A stretch of DNA of 13,629 bases from an uncultured Enorma sp. (GCA_905210055.1 CAJLVH010000034.1:1-13629), one strand, 5' to 3'. Shown: positions 1 to 7,571, counted from the stretch's first letter. Program-made: numbers and translations. The notes: generated from the letters alone by a model not told the origin.

Positions 1-425
1 TCGCTCACCGCGTAACCGCCGTCCGAGCGGGACTTGTCGGCAGGCGTATCGAGAAACGGCATGAGGTGGATGCATGTAGCGCCGCAGCGTTCAAGGTATC
101 CGATCTTCTCCTCGACGCCCTTGATCGTGCCGGCGAAGTTGTCGATGTACATCTGCATGCCGAGCATCTTCTGCTCGCGATACCACGTGCCATGGATTTC
201 CCGGCTTGCATCGAGGGCACGCAAATCTGCAGGGCGCTCTCTATAAAAGCAGCGCATCTGGTCGATGAGCTCGGCGAACATGTCGCCGTTGTCGTAGAGC
301 TCCATGTAGAGCCACCGGAGCTCATCGTGGTGGCGCGCAAGGCGCCGATCGAACGCGCCGGCATCCAACGTAACCGCACGCTTCGATGTCTTGGATTTCT
401 TTGGTTGGGGCTTCTTGGCCGGCAT
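1..425 (-). CDS. Amylosucrase-like GH13 glycoside hydrolase, N-terminal part (runs off left edge)
   Basis: About 141 codons of the 5' end are present; the rest lies beyond base 1. The start at 423-425 is chosen because AGGAG lies 5 nt upstream. After a Lys-rich N-terminus (MPAKKPQPKKSK) comes a helical region (RRLARHHDELRWLYMELY). Then comes the first strand of a GH13 barrel: MYIDNFAGTIKGVEEKIGYL, CGATCIHLMPFLDTP and SDGGYAVS. The order D-x-FAG-x-(L/I)KG, LHLMP, SDGGYAVS is typical of amylosucrases, which split sucrose and build alpha-1,4-glucan in the cytoplasm. There is no signal peptide. Catalytic residues lie outside the window, so a related sucrose or alpha-glucan GH13 enzyme is possible. 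Sure about GH13, moderately sure about amylosucrase. Confidence 0.75.
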   Translation of the reverse strand, partial: MPAKKPQPKKSKTSKRAVTLDAGAFDRRLARHHDELRWLYMELYDNGDMFAELIDQMRCFYRERPADLRALDASREIHGTWYREQKMLGMQMYIDNFAGTIKGVEEKIGYLERCGATCIHLMPFLDTPADKSRSDGGYAVS

Positions 426-521
426 ATGCGCTCCTCATGAATCGAGCCTGGACGAGCCCCCTGGTTACCCGGGGCCACGCCGCCTCCGTGCTTGTGCACG
501 CATATGTCTATCGCCGGGTCA

Positions 522-548
522 ACTATACCATGGATGGACCGGATTCAA
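522..548 (-). promoter_or_regulatory. Candidate promoter of the amylosucrase-like gene
   Basis: On the minus strand TTGAAT (543-548) and TATAGT (522-527) are separated by 15 nt, which is short. The leader to the ATG at 425 would be about 90 nt and contains a GC-rich inverted repeat (GCCCC...GGGGC, near 454-474). Suggestive only. Confidence 0.35.
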
Positions 549-582
549 AGACGGGCGCGCAATCACCTGCCCACGCGCGCGA

Positions 583-596
583 GGAGGCTCGCCTCC
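583..596 (-). terminator. Weak hairpin after the small membrane protein
   Basis: GGAGG and CCTCC form a perfect short stem with a 4-nt loop directly after the stop codon of the minus-strand gene ending at 597. There is no T tract, so it is at best a weak terminator. Confidence 0.25.
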
Positions 597-857
597 CTAG
601 CCCGCCGCCCAGATGATCGCCCAGCCCACCAGGTTGAGCACGGGAGCTACAGCGCACAGCACAGCTCCGGCTACACCCATGACCTGCGCCACGGTACAGG
701 GCAGGTCGCGTCGGTAATCCTCACGTTTGACCATGCGCGCGACCCCGAAGGCAACAACACCGAGTAAAACTCCGACAAGCTGAACGATGTTTGAGGGGAC
801 GAAGGACAGCGCCATAGAGACTGCACCGAGTGCGATGGCGATGTATTCACGCGGCAT
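597..857 (-). CDS. Small multi-pass membrane protein, 86 aa
   Basis: The start MPREYIAIALG at 855-857 is preceded by GGAGG with 6 nt spacing, so I prefer it to the in-frame start 13 codons upstream; that upstream codon also lies on the candidate -10 box. Hydrophobic segments lie at about residues 5-20 (YIAIALGAVSMALSFV), 24-43 and 56-83. A basic linker (RMVKREDYRR) sits between the second and third. The third is long enough for two passes split at a Pro (CAVAPVLNLVGWAIIW). The small-residue pattern recalls DUF4190-type proteins, but I would not name a function. It has its own promoter and appears monocistronic. Confidence 0.7.
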   Translation of the reverse strand: MPREYIAIALGAVSMALSFVPSNIVQLVGVLLGVVAFGVARMVKREDYRRDLPCTVAQVMGVAGAVLCAVAPVLNLVGWAIIWAAG

Positions 858-894
858 GGACGGCCTCCGATTCAACGCACAACAAAACACGGAC

Positions 895-922
895 ATTATA
901 TGGCGCGGCCCGCCTCACCCAA
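895..922 (-). promoter_or_regulatory. Promoter of the small membrane protein gene
   Basis: Minus strand: -35 TTGGGT (917-922), 16-nt spacer, perfect -10 TATAAT (895-900). The expected start of transcription near 888 leaves a leader of about 30 nt that includes the GGAGG ribosome site of the gene starting at 857. Confidence 0.7.
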
Positions 923-1082
923 GGGTGCTTTTCCACGGCCTACAGAGATTGTTGTAAGATTTGCGCACGTAAATCCATATTTGTTACCTTAATGCCGCTA
1001 TCTGGAACTCGAAGTTTGAATAATCAGCGTCCAATTCGCCACGACCCTTGCTCCCGTTCGGCAGGCTCGCTATATCTGCTCT

Positions 1083-1467
1083 ATGGATACGAGCGGCAAC
1101 CATTCCATCATAGTGGTATCCCACGAATCCGCCTTGCGCGGCATCCGCTTCGGGCATGCCTTATGTCATATGCGATGCGTATATCCCCAGTGCGAAGACG
1201 GCGCTCGAGTACAACGGCAGGTATCACGATGACCCTCAAGCGCGCCTACACGACGAGGGCAAGAGCTTGGGATTGGAAACGCTGGGAATAACGATGCTTC
1301 CGCTCAATCAAGACACACTGCGAAGCGCCGATGCTCTCGAAGCCGTAGCGCGCATCATATACAAACGCAAGGGGCAACGCTACCGAAACAGATCGAGGAA
1401 CAGCGCGATAAAACGCATCGAGCTGCTCAATGGGCTGCGCGCTGCATTTGGTCTCAAGCCCTGTTAA
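1083..1467 (+). pseudogene. Remnant of a PD-(D/E)XK/DUF559-like hypothetical gene with internal deletion
   Basis: Two pieces in different frames fit the two ends of one protein. Frame starting at 1083: MDTSGNHSIIVVSHESALRG..., which stops at 1230-1232 and loses sense after about GHALCHMRC. Frame open from 1114, with first ATG at 1156: ...ICDAYIPSAKTALEYNGRYHD, then LETLGITMLPLNQDTLRSAD and a basic C-terminus (YKRKGQRYRNRSRN) ending at 1467. The D...ALEYNG pattern resembles the core of DUF559/Vsr-like PD-(D/E)XK nuclease folds. I recall similar hypothetical proteins in Collinsella of roughly 250-300 aa with SHESAL-like N-termini, so most of the middle seems missing, with the junction near 1165-1185. 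No good ribosome site precedes 1083. The 1156 ORF alone could be translated, but it is a fragment. Confidence 0.6.
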
Positions 1468-1601
1468 GCGCAGATGGCGGCTCGGAGGCGTGCCCTCATC
1501 TAATCCATGGCTCCATTTTGGGCATGCTTCAATTGCCACAGCAGGTCGAACCGCCGAGACCCACGATACAGCCAACGGCGAGGGCTCGCGCAGGGGATAG
1601 C

Positions 1602-1640
1602 AAAATCGGGGCTCCCGCCGGAAACGGAAACCCCGATCTT
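1602..1640 (-). terminator. Intrinsic terminator of gdhA
   Basis: Minus strand: AAGATCGGGG and CCCCGATTTT form a 10-bp stem (one G-T pair) around a GC-rich loop, ending in TTTT. It lies 22 nt after the gdhA stop. The 134 bases between this hairpin and the remnant ending at 1467 show nothing I can call. Confidence 0.75.
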
Positions 1641-1661
1641 AACGCGCGTTTTGCGTACGGC

Positions 1662-3017
1662 TTAGCAGACACCCTGTGCCATCATGGCCTCGGCGACCTT
1701 GGTGAAGCCGGCGATGTTGGCACCCATGACGAAGTTGCCCTCGTGGCCGTATGCGCGAGCGGTGTCGTCCACGTTGTGGAACATGCCGCGCATGAGGCTC
1801 TCGAGCTTGCCGTCAACCTCCTCGAAGGTCCAGGAGAGGTGCTCGGCGTTCTGACTCATCTCGAGGCCGGAGACGAGCACGCCGCCTGCGTTGGCCGCCT
1901 TGCCGGGCATGAAGGCGACGCCGTTCTCCATGAGATAGATGGTGGCGTCCGGCGTGGTGGGCATGTTCGCACCCTCGCCGACCACCTTGCAGCCGTTGGC
2001 CACGAGCGCCTGCGCATCCTCGAGGTGCAGCGTGTTCTCGCGCGCGCAGGGCAGCGCGATGTCGCAGGGGAGCTGCCAGACGCCGCGACCGTCGCCCTCG
2101 TGCCAGGTGGCGCTCGGGCGCTCGTCTGTGTACATCGCAAGGCTCACACCCTGATCATGCCCAGAGCGCTTCATGTTGTAGATGTGCTCGAGCACCTGGT
2201 AGTCGATACCCTCGGGGTCCTCGACCCAGCCCTTGGTGTCGGAGCAGGCGATAACGGTGCCGCCGAGCTGCGCGACCTTCTGAATGGCATAGATAGCAAC
2301 GTTGCCGGAGCCGTGAACGACGACCTTCTTGCCCTCGAAGGAATCGCCGGTGCTCTTGAGGTACTCGTCGACGAAGTAGGCCAGTCCGTAGCCGGTAGCC
2401 TCGGTGCGGGCGAGCGAGCCGCCAAAGGTGAGGCCCTTGCCGGTGAGGACGCCAGCCCACTCGTTCTTGAGGCGCTTGTACTGGCCGAACAGGTAGGCAA
2501 CCTCACGGCCGCCAACACCCAGATCGCCGGCGGGAACGTCGGTGTTGGGTCCGATGTGGCGGAAGAGCTCGGTCATGAAGGACTGGCAGAAGGCCATGAT
2601 CTCGCGGTTGGACTTGCCCTTGGGGTCGAAGTCGGAGCCGCCCTTACCGCCACCCATGGGAAGCGTGGTGAGCGCGTTCTTGAAGATCTGCTCGAAACCG
2701 AGGAACTTGAGCATGCCCACGGTGACGGTGGGGTTGAAGCGCAAGCCGCCCTTATAGGGACCGATGGCGGAGTTGAACTCCACGCGATAACCGCGGTTGA
2801 CCTGAACCTTGCCCTCGTCGTCGATCCACGGCACGCGGAACATGATCACGCGCTCGGGTTCGACGAGGCGCTCTAGCAAGCTTGCCTCCTCGTACTCGGG
2901 GTGGGCGTCGAGAGCGGGCTGCAGGGTCTCGAGGACTTCCTTGGCAGCCTGGATGAACTCGGCCTGCTCGGGATAGCGAGCCTCGAGCTCGGCAATAACC
3001 TTCTCGGAATATGTCAT
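1662..3017 (-). CDS. gdhA: NADP-type glutamate dehydrogenase (hexameric, class I), 451 aa
   Basis: Converts 2-oxoglutarate, ammonium and NAD(P)H to glutamate (reversible), in the cytoplasm. The start MTYSEKVIAELE at 3015-3017 has GGAG 4 nt upstream. An upstream in-frame ATG (3068) would add 17 unconserved residues without a good ribosome site. Family motifs: GPYKGG with K89, MGGGKGG with K125 (catalytic Lys), DVPAGDLGVGGRE with D165. These fall at the same numbers as in Clostridium symbiosum GDH. A Rossmann motif VVVHGSGNVA is at about 232-241. The residues after the second strand are CSDTKG (257-262), as in NADP-type enzymes, whereas the NAD-type clostridial enzyme has GPDG there. Coenzyme choice is an inference. 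The gene is monocistronic with its own terminator and is divergent from the adh operon. Confidence 0.95.
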   Translation of the reverse strand: MTYSEKVIAELEARYPEQAEFIQAAKEVLETLQPALDAHPEYEEASLLERLVEPERVIMFRVPWIDDEGKVQVNRGYRVEFNSAIGPYKGGLRFNPTVTVGMLKFLGFEQIFKNALTTLPMGGGKGGSDFDPKGKSNREIMAFCQSFMTELFRHIGPNTDVPAGDLGVGGREVAYLFGQYKRLKNEWAGVLTGKGLTFGGSLARTEATGYGLAYFVDEYLKSTGDSFEGKKVVVHGSGNVAIYAIQKVAQLGGTVIACSDTKGWVEDPEGIDYQVLEHIYNMKRSGHDQGVSLAMYTDERPSATWHEGDGRGVWQLPCDIALPCARENTLHLEDAQALVANGCKVVGEGANMPTTPDATIYLMENGVAFMPGKAANAGGVLVSGLEMSQNAEHLSWTFEEVDGKLESLMRGMFHNVDDTARAYGHEGNFVMGANIAGFTKVAEAMMAQGVC

Positions 3018-3090
3018 GATGCTCCAATCTTCAGCTTTATGGCTTATACGGGAAATACGCGACTCCATGCAGCCGCCTTGTTAAAAAACC

Positions 3091-3102
3091 TGATGCATTG
3101 TA
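3091..3102 (-). promoter_or_regulatory. Candidate -10 region of gdhA with shared AATGCATCA word
   Basis: Minus strand reads TACAATGCATCA. TACAAT (3097-3102) is a good -10; the best upstream -35 (TTCTTG, 15 nt away) is poor. The leader to the ATG at 3017 would be about 70 nt. The nine bases AATGCATCA recur at the candidate -10 of the divergent adh operon. Confidence 0.4.
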
Positions 3103-3250
3103 CCGCAGCGCCTCTCACAAGAAGCTGTTTCGATAGACGGAAATGGTTCTGAAACGGATAGGCAATATGCAGAACAGCCCACCTTGAGATGCGATGCCCG
3201 TGCAAACACCGTTTCACTCCACGCGCTCTCCATCTCTTGTATTGACGTTT

Positions 3251-3265
3251 TGTCATAATGCATCA
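3251..3265 (+). promoter_or_regulatory. Candidate extended -10 region of the adh-aldh operon
   Basis: Plus strand reads TGTCATAATGCATCA: a TGn extension followed by -10 CATAAT (3254-3259), running into the same AATGCATCA word found at the gdhA -10. No convincing -35 is visible, which would suit an extended -10 promoter. The leader to the ATG at 3347 is about 80 nt. Confidence 0.4.
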
Positions 3266-3346
3266 ATGAACTATCCTTCACTCGGCCGCGCGAAGCGGCA
3301 GTGCCACATATTCCAAGATCAACGAGCAACCTGGAGGATGCCTCCC

Positions 3347-4741
3347 ATGAATTCCCTGCGCAAGCTCTGGTGCCGTACCTATCAGACGTGCTTTCGCCTC
3401 GCGATCCCGCTGCTACCCTACCGCGAACCCAAGCCGCTCGGCTCCTTCGAAGAGGCCGCAGGGCTCTTGCAGCAACAAGGCAAGCGCCGGGTGCTTCTCG
3501 TAACCGATGCCACGATCATGCGCCTTGGTCTCGCCGACCAGCTCATCGACAATCTGAAGAACCGGGGTATCCAGGTGAGTGTGTTCGATGAGGTCGTGCC
3601 CAACCCCACGGTGAGCAATGTCGAGGCTGCGCGCGAGCGCTATCTGCAAGAAGGATGCGATGCCATCGTCGCGTTCGGTGGAGGTTCCGCTATGGATTGC
3701 GCGAAGGCTACCGGTGCGCGCATCGTGAGGCCACGCAAGCCCGTGCAAAAGATGCGCGGCATCCTGAAGGTTCTGCGCCCTCTGCCGCTTCTCATCGCCG
3801 TGCCCACGACCGCCGGAACCGGTTCGGAAACGACCCTCGCGGCCGTTATCACGGACGACGAGACCCACTACAAGTACCCCATCAACGATTTCGCGCTCAT
3901 CCCACGCTACGCGGTGCTCGACTACCGCACCACGCTCGGCCTGCCACCGCACATAACCGCGACGACCGGCATGGATGCGCTCGTGCATGCTGTGGAGGCG
4001 TACATCGGCCGCTCCACCACGCGCGACACGCGCGCGAACGCGATCGAGGCGGTGCGGGAAATCCACAGCTACCTGCTTCGCGCCTACCGCGACGGGCATG
4101 ATGCCGAGGCGCGCGAGCATATGCTTCGCGCAGCATACTGTGCCGGCCTCGCGTTCACGAAGTCCTACGTAGGATATGTCCACGCGGTCGCACATTCGCT
4201 CGGCGGACAGTACGGCATCGCCCACGGGCTCGCAAACGCCGTGCTCCTCCCCTATTTCCTCGACGAATATGCCGAAAGCTGCGAACACCGTCTGGCGGAC
4301 CTTGCGCGCCGCGCAGGCGTCGTCCCCCAAGCCATGAACGACCGCGACGCGGCACGCGCCTTCACGCAATGGGTGCGCGAGATGAACGCCGCCATGGATA
4401 TCCCCACCACGCTTCCGGGAATTCGCGACGAGGACATCCCGCTCATGGCCGCTCACGCCGATGCCGAGGGCAACCCCCTCTACCCCGTGCCCAAGCTTAT
4501 GGACGCGCACGAGCTCGAGCACATGTACCATATGGTGCAAGAGCACAGCGAGGCCGAATGCGCAGAGGTCGCCGAAAGCACCGCTCGCATATCTGCCGCG
4601 ATCGGACAGAGCGCTGCCGAGACGACCCACCTCGCCGTGCGCAGTGCCTCTCTCGCCGCCCTCCCGCTCCGCATCGCCCTCGCCGCGCGCCGTCGTGTGC
4701 GCCGCATCGCCCGTCGCGCCCGCCAGACCCTCCGTCGCTAG
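3347..4741 (+). CDS. Iron-dependent (group III) alcohol dehydrogenase, 464 aa
   Basis: Oxidises an alcohol to its aldehyde, or the reverse, with NAD(P) and a divalent metal, usually Fe2+. The start MNSLRKLWCRTY is chosen because GGAGG lies 9 nt upstream; the ATG three codons earlier touches that GGAGG. Seen: nucleotide-binding GGGSAMDCAK (111-120) and PTTAGTGSE (153-161). Metal ligands D210 and H214 (DALVH), H279 and H293, with H283 between, match the spacing in E. coli FucO (D196, H200, H263, H277). Substrate is not deducible. The C-terminus is odd: after about residue 410 an Ala-rich stretch leads into a tail with 11 Arg in the last 26 residues. The next gene starts 7 nt after the stop, and its ribosome site overlaps the TAG, so the two are coupled. 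Confidence 0.92.
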   Translation: MNSLRKLWCRTYQTCFRLAIPLLPYREPKPLGSFEEAAGLLQQQGKRRVLLVTDATIMRLGLADQLIDNLKNRGIQVSVFDEVVPNPTVSNVEAARERYLQEGCDAIVAFGGGSAMDCAKATGARIVRPRKPVQKMRGILKVLRPLPLLIAVPTTAGTGSETTLAAVITDDETHYKYPINDFALIPRYAVLDYRTTLGLPPHITATTGMDALVHAVEAYIGRSTTRDTRANAIEAVREIHSYLLRAYRDGHDAEAREHMLRAAYCAGLAFTKSYVGYVHAVAHSLGGQYGIAHGLANAVLLPYFLDEYAESCEHRLADLARRAGVVPQAMNDRDAARAFTQWVREMNAAMDIPTTLPGIRDEDIPLMAAHADAEGNPLYPVPKLMDAHELEHMYHMVQEHSEAECAEVAESTARISAAIGQSAAETTHLAVRSASLAALPLRIALAARRRVRRIARRARQTLRR

Positions 4742-4748
4742 GAGCCTT

Positions 4749-6119
4749 ATGTCCATCTCCGATACCGTCAGCCGCTGCCGCGCGCATTTCGCCACCGGCG
4801 CCACCATCCCCGTCGACGCGCGCATCAAAGCGCTTCGCGCGCTCGAACGCGCCATCGTCGAAAACGAAGACCGTATCAACGAGGCGCTGCGTGAAGACCT
4901 TGGCAAGTCTGCGACCGAAAGCTACATGTGCGAGGTGGGCATGACCCTCGCCGAGCTGCGCTACCAGCTGCGCCACGTGCGGGGCTGGACGCGCCGCCAC
5001 CGCGTGCGCACGGGGCTCGCGAACTTTCACGCGACGAGCTTCACCGTTGCGGAGCCCTACGGCACCGTGCTCATCATGAGCCCCTGGAACTATCCATTCA
5101 TGCTCACGATGGAGCCGCTCGTTGGCGCGCTCGCCGCCGGAAACTGCTGCGTCGTGAAGCCGAGCGCCTACTCGCCTGCAACCTCGGCGGTGATGCGCGA
5201 GATCATCGCGAGCTGTCTGCCTTCCGAGCTCGTCGCCGTTGTGGAGGGCGGACGCGCAGAGAACGCGAAACTTCTCGACCAATGCTTCGACTACATCTTC
5301 TTCACGGGCGGCGTCACGGTGGGAACACTTGTCATGAAAAAGGCCGCTGAGCGCCTTACTCCCGTGACGCTCGAGTTGGGTGGCAAAAGCCCCTGCGTTA
5401 TCGCGGCGGATGCGAATTTGGAGGTGGCTGCCGCACGCGTGGTGTTCGGCAAGTACCTGAATTGCGGGCAGACGTGCGTCGCGCCCGACTATATCCTGGT
5501 TGACGAGCGGGTGCACGACCGCTTCCTCGAGCTTGTAGAGCAGCAGATTTCGAAGATGTTCGGTGCGTCACCGCTTGATAACCCGCAGTGGGGAAAGATC
5601 GTGAACGAGAAGCACTTCGAGCGCTTGCTCGGGCTCATCGATCCGGCAAAGGTTGTAGTTGGCGGCGCCTCGCAGCGCGAGACGCTGCAGATCGAGCCTA
5701 CGGTGATGGACGGCGTAACTGAATACGATGCCGTCATGGGCGAGGAGATCTTCGGTCCCATTATGCCTATCATCGCGTATCGCTCCGTCGAAGAGGCAGA
5801 GGCGTTTATCAAGGCACGCCCGAAACCGCTCGCCTGCTACCTCTTCACGCGCGACCGCGCCTTGGAAGACCGGTTCCTGCGCCATGTGCCCTTCGGCGGC
5901 GGCTGCGTGAATGACACCATCGTGCACCTTGCGACGAGCTCTATGGGCTTCGGCGGCGTGGGCGCAAGCGGTATGGGCAGCTACCACGGCAAGAAGAGTT
6001 TCGAGACGTTCAGCCACGAGAAGAGCATCCTGAAGAAGCATCTCTGGCTCGACCTGCCCCTGCGCTACCAACCTTACACGCCGCTTAAGGAGAAGCTCAT
6101 CCGCATGTTTCTACGGTAA
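4749..6119 (+). CDS. Class-3-type (ALDH3-like) aldehyde dehydrogenase, 456 aa
   Basis: Oxidises an aldehyde to the carboxylic acid with NAD(P). The start MSISDTVSRCRAHF is preceded by GGAG (4741-4744) with 4 nt spacing, overlapping the stop of the alcohol dehydrogenase. Active-site residues: N114 in SPWNYP, K137 in VVKPS, E209 in LELGGKSPC, C243 in NCGQTCVAPDY. N114, E209 and C243 have the same numbers as I recall for mammalian ALDH3A1. FTGG at 185-188 and EEIFGP are also present. The C-terminus keeps the ALDH3-like FETFSHEKSIL and ends in LPLRYQPYTPLKEKLIRMFLR. Together with the upstream dehydrogenase it would give a two-step alcohol to acid route, or detoxify aldehydes. Substrate unknown; ALDH3 enzymes often take medium or long-chain and aromatic aldehydes. 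Confidence 0.93.
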   Translation: MSISDTVSRCRAHFATGATIPVDARIKALRALERAIVENEDRINEALREDLGKSATESYMCEVGMTLAELRYQLRHVRGWTRRHRVRTGLANFHATSFTVAEPYGTVLIMSPWNYPFMLTMEPLVGALAAGNCCVVKPSAYSPATSAVMREIIASCLPSELVAVVEGGRAENAKLLDQCFDYIFFTGGVTVGTLVMKKAAERLTPVTLELGGKSPCVIAADANLEVAAARVVFGKYLNCGQTCVAPDYILVDERVHDRFLELVEQQISKMFGASPLDNPQWGKIVNEKHFERLLGLIDPAKVVVGGASQRETLQIEPTVMDGVTEYDAVMGEEIFGPIMPIIAYRSVEEAEAFIKARPKPLACYLFTRDRALEDRFLRHVPFGGGCVNDTIVHLATSSMGFGGVGASGMGSYHGKKSFETFSHEKSILKKHLWLDLPLRYQPYTPLKEKLIRMFLR

Positions 6120-6223
6120 GGCGTGCCTCAAAGTGCACCGAGCGTGCGGAAGTCCACCCCGTAGCCTTAGGCAAAGGGAAACGCATCTCAATCGCCGCCG
6201 GACGTAATGGCAAGCAAGCGCTC

Positions 6224-6260
6224 AAAACGGCGGGAGCCCCTCATGAGGAGCTCCCGCCGT
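6224..6260 (-). terminator. Intrinsic terminator of the lipoprotein gene (may also slow plus-strand readthrough)
   Basis: ACGGCGGGAG (6227-6236) and CTCCCGCCGT (6251-6260) form a perfect 10-bp stem. On the minus strand the hairpin is followed by TTTT, so it terminates the gene ending at 6303. In plus sense there is no T run, so any role for the operon ending at 6119 is uncertain; no other plus-strand terminator is visible at 6120-6223. Confidence 0.8.
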
Positions 6261-6302
6261 GTGCTATCTGCATACCAGCCGATAGATGTCTCCGCAGCCA
6301 TC

Positions 6303-7001
6303 CTACGCGTATGCCGACACGTAGAAGAGGTTGACGTCAATGTAGAGCGGCATATCGGGATCACCCGTGACCTCCGGGCTATTCGAAACCACGATGAGGT
6401 ACTCGGTATCGGTGCCGTTGAACGCCGCAGGTCCGGTGTAGTTACCAAGCATGCGCGTCTCATCGAAGGGGGACGGCCCGGTATCCGAGCTCGTCATGGG
6501 GCTCAGCCCGAATGCGTCGACAGCCTGCTGGGCAAGCGCCTCGTATTCCGAAGAATCCACATCCGCATGGCTCATAACGATATCGACACCCGTCAGCATG
6601 GTGTCCTCCGCGAGCGTATCAACCGTCTGCTCTTCGGCTCCCTCTTCGAACTGGGGCGCTTCAATGGTGAAGGACACAGTGACGGTCTCGCCCACATCGG
6701 CAAGTGGAATCTCGTCCGGCTTACCAGAAAGTGTTACAAAGAGGTAGGAGTATCCCATCTCATCTTCAGGAAGGTACTCCTCACCCGTCATCTCGGACGA
6801 AAGCAGCTCAAGATCGGAGACGACCTCGGAGACCGGACGCTCGTAGAACGACGTCTCCTGCCAGTTCGTCATGACGGGCTCGGACACCTGCTCCGTCGCC
6901 TCTGCCGGAGCGGAACCCTCGGCGGGAGCGCCGCCGCTGCAGCCAGCCAGGAACACCGCGGCAGCGAGCGCTGCCGGCGCGAATATGCGGCTCAGTTTCA
7001 T
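6303..7001 (-). CDS. Predicted lipoprotein of unknown function, 232 aa
   Basis: The start MKLSRIFAPAALAAAVFLAGC (6999-7001) has a weak AGAAG ribosome site. Residues 1-20 form a lipoprotein signal peptide and LAGC gives a lipobox with C21 as the lipidated Cys, so the protein should be anchored outside the membrane. An Ala/Glu/Pro-rich linker follows to about residue 42. The rest is acidic and looks globular, with strand-like stretches (YSYLFVTLSGKP, ETVTVSFTIEAP, TEYLIVVSNSP) and no repeats, Cys pairs or catalytic motif that I recognise. The tail IDVNLFYVSAYA is probably a final strand. It appears monocistronic and has a strong terminator. A solute-binding role is possible but unsupported. Confidence 0.8.
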   Translation of the reverse strand: MKLSRIFAPAALAAAVFLAGCSGGAPAEGSAPAEATEQVSEPVMTNWQETSFYERPVSEVVSDLELLSSEMTGEEYLPEDEMGYSYLFVTLSGKPDEIPLADVGETVTVSFTIEAPQFEEGAEEQTVDTLAEDTMLTGVDIVMSHADVDSSEYEALAQQAVDAFGLSPMTSSDTGPSPFDETRMLGNYTGPAAFNGTDTEYLIVVSNSPEVTGDPDMPLYIDVNLFYVSAYA

Positions 7002-7149
7002 AGCTCTTCTTTCCCCCTCGTGCGCCCGCACTCCCTGCGAGCAACCCTGCTACATATGAATACACCAGGAGCAAGGGAGAGGTGTCAAGCAAAACGGCGG
7101 CAAGCGGACTGCAAGGGCGAGCCAGCGGTAGAGCGGGACGGCGGCGCGG

Positions 7150-7193
7150 GCAACGAAACGAGCCCGGCATCGGCGCCGGGCTCGCGACTATTT
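7150..7193 (-). repeat. Terminator-like hairpin, copy 1 of three related copies
   Basis: Minus strand: CGAGCCCGGC and GCCGGGCTCG form a 10-bp stem followed by TTTCGTT. The plus-strand sequence gcaacgaaacgagcccggca at its left is identical over 20 bases to the hairpin behind tRNA-Gly (7919-7938); the loop is shorter and the right side diverges after gggctcgc. It could terminate whatever is transcribed through the brnTA remnant. Confidence 0.7.
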
Positions 7194-7368
7194 GGGACGG
7201 GTTTCGATGAGTCATCAAGCGGTGAAGCTGTCATCCTAGAGGGTCGGAGGGCCGCTGCGGAAACCGTCTCCGGCATGTCCACGTACCTATGTATCGGCAA
7301 ATCCCGTTGAAGTTGGGAACGCCGGGGCGGCCAACCGCGATGTCAATCGTGCTTTAACAGAGCCTTGT
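7194..7368. other. Non-coding stretch without a recognisable gene
   Basis: No convincing coding frame on either strand. On the minus strand, just after the brnA stop, the sequence GGCTCTGTTAAAGCACG vaguely recalls an insertion-sequence end, but I find no second inverted end and no transposase, so this is not called. The stretch from 7002 to 7149, between the lipoprotein start and hairpin copy 1, also shows nothing firm. Confidence 0.4.
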
Positions 7369-7571
7369 TTACATAAAAGCGAGGCGCTTGCCCTGCTCGC
7401 GACACTCTGTGAGGTACAGATTGATGATCGTCTGGTACGGCACACCCTTGCGGGCGGCCTCTGCCTTGAAGTACTCTTGTTCGCCACGTCGAGATTCATC
7501 GTGACGGGCTTACGCAAGCGCTCGATGTAGGGGTTTGGCCTGCTCGCGCTGAAATCGTACTCTTCCCTCAT
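7369..7571 (-). pseudogene. brnA: brnA-type antitoxin gene broken by a 1-nt frameshift
   Basis: The N-terminal frame gives MREEYDFSASRPNPYIERLR, then KPVTMNLDVA. The next frame continues EYFKAEAARKGVPYQTIINL, then YLTECREQGKRLAFM and TAA at 7369-7371. Together this is the usual ~65-70 aa BrnA layout: an N-terminal part binding the toxin and a ribbon-helix-helix DNA-binding part (VTMNLDV...YFK...GVPYQTIINLYL). The break falls at about 7476-7484, where one base is missing compared with the expected LDVA-x-x-EYF spacing. In an intact pair BrnA neutralises BrnT and represses the operon. The ATG at 7571 overlaps the toxin stop (ATGA); an ATG at 7580 is an alternative. A sequencing error could mimic the frameshift, but the partner gene is also broken. 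Confidence 0.75.

Noticed and set aside
1518..2876. 452-codon plus-strand open frame opposite gdhA
   Set aside because: It is the antisense shadow of a GC-rich gene; gdhA on the other strand has all catalytic motifs.
3413..4906. 497-codon minus-strand open frame opposite the adh-aldh operon
   Set aside because: Antisense shadow in high-GC DNA; the plus-strand genes carry conserved active sites.
7320..7368. Possible insertion-sequence end (GGCTCTGTTAAAGCACG on the minus strand)
   Set aside because: No matching inverted end, target duplication or transposase in the window; the resemblance is too weak.
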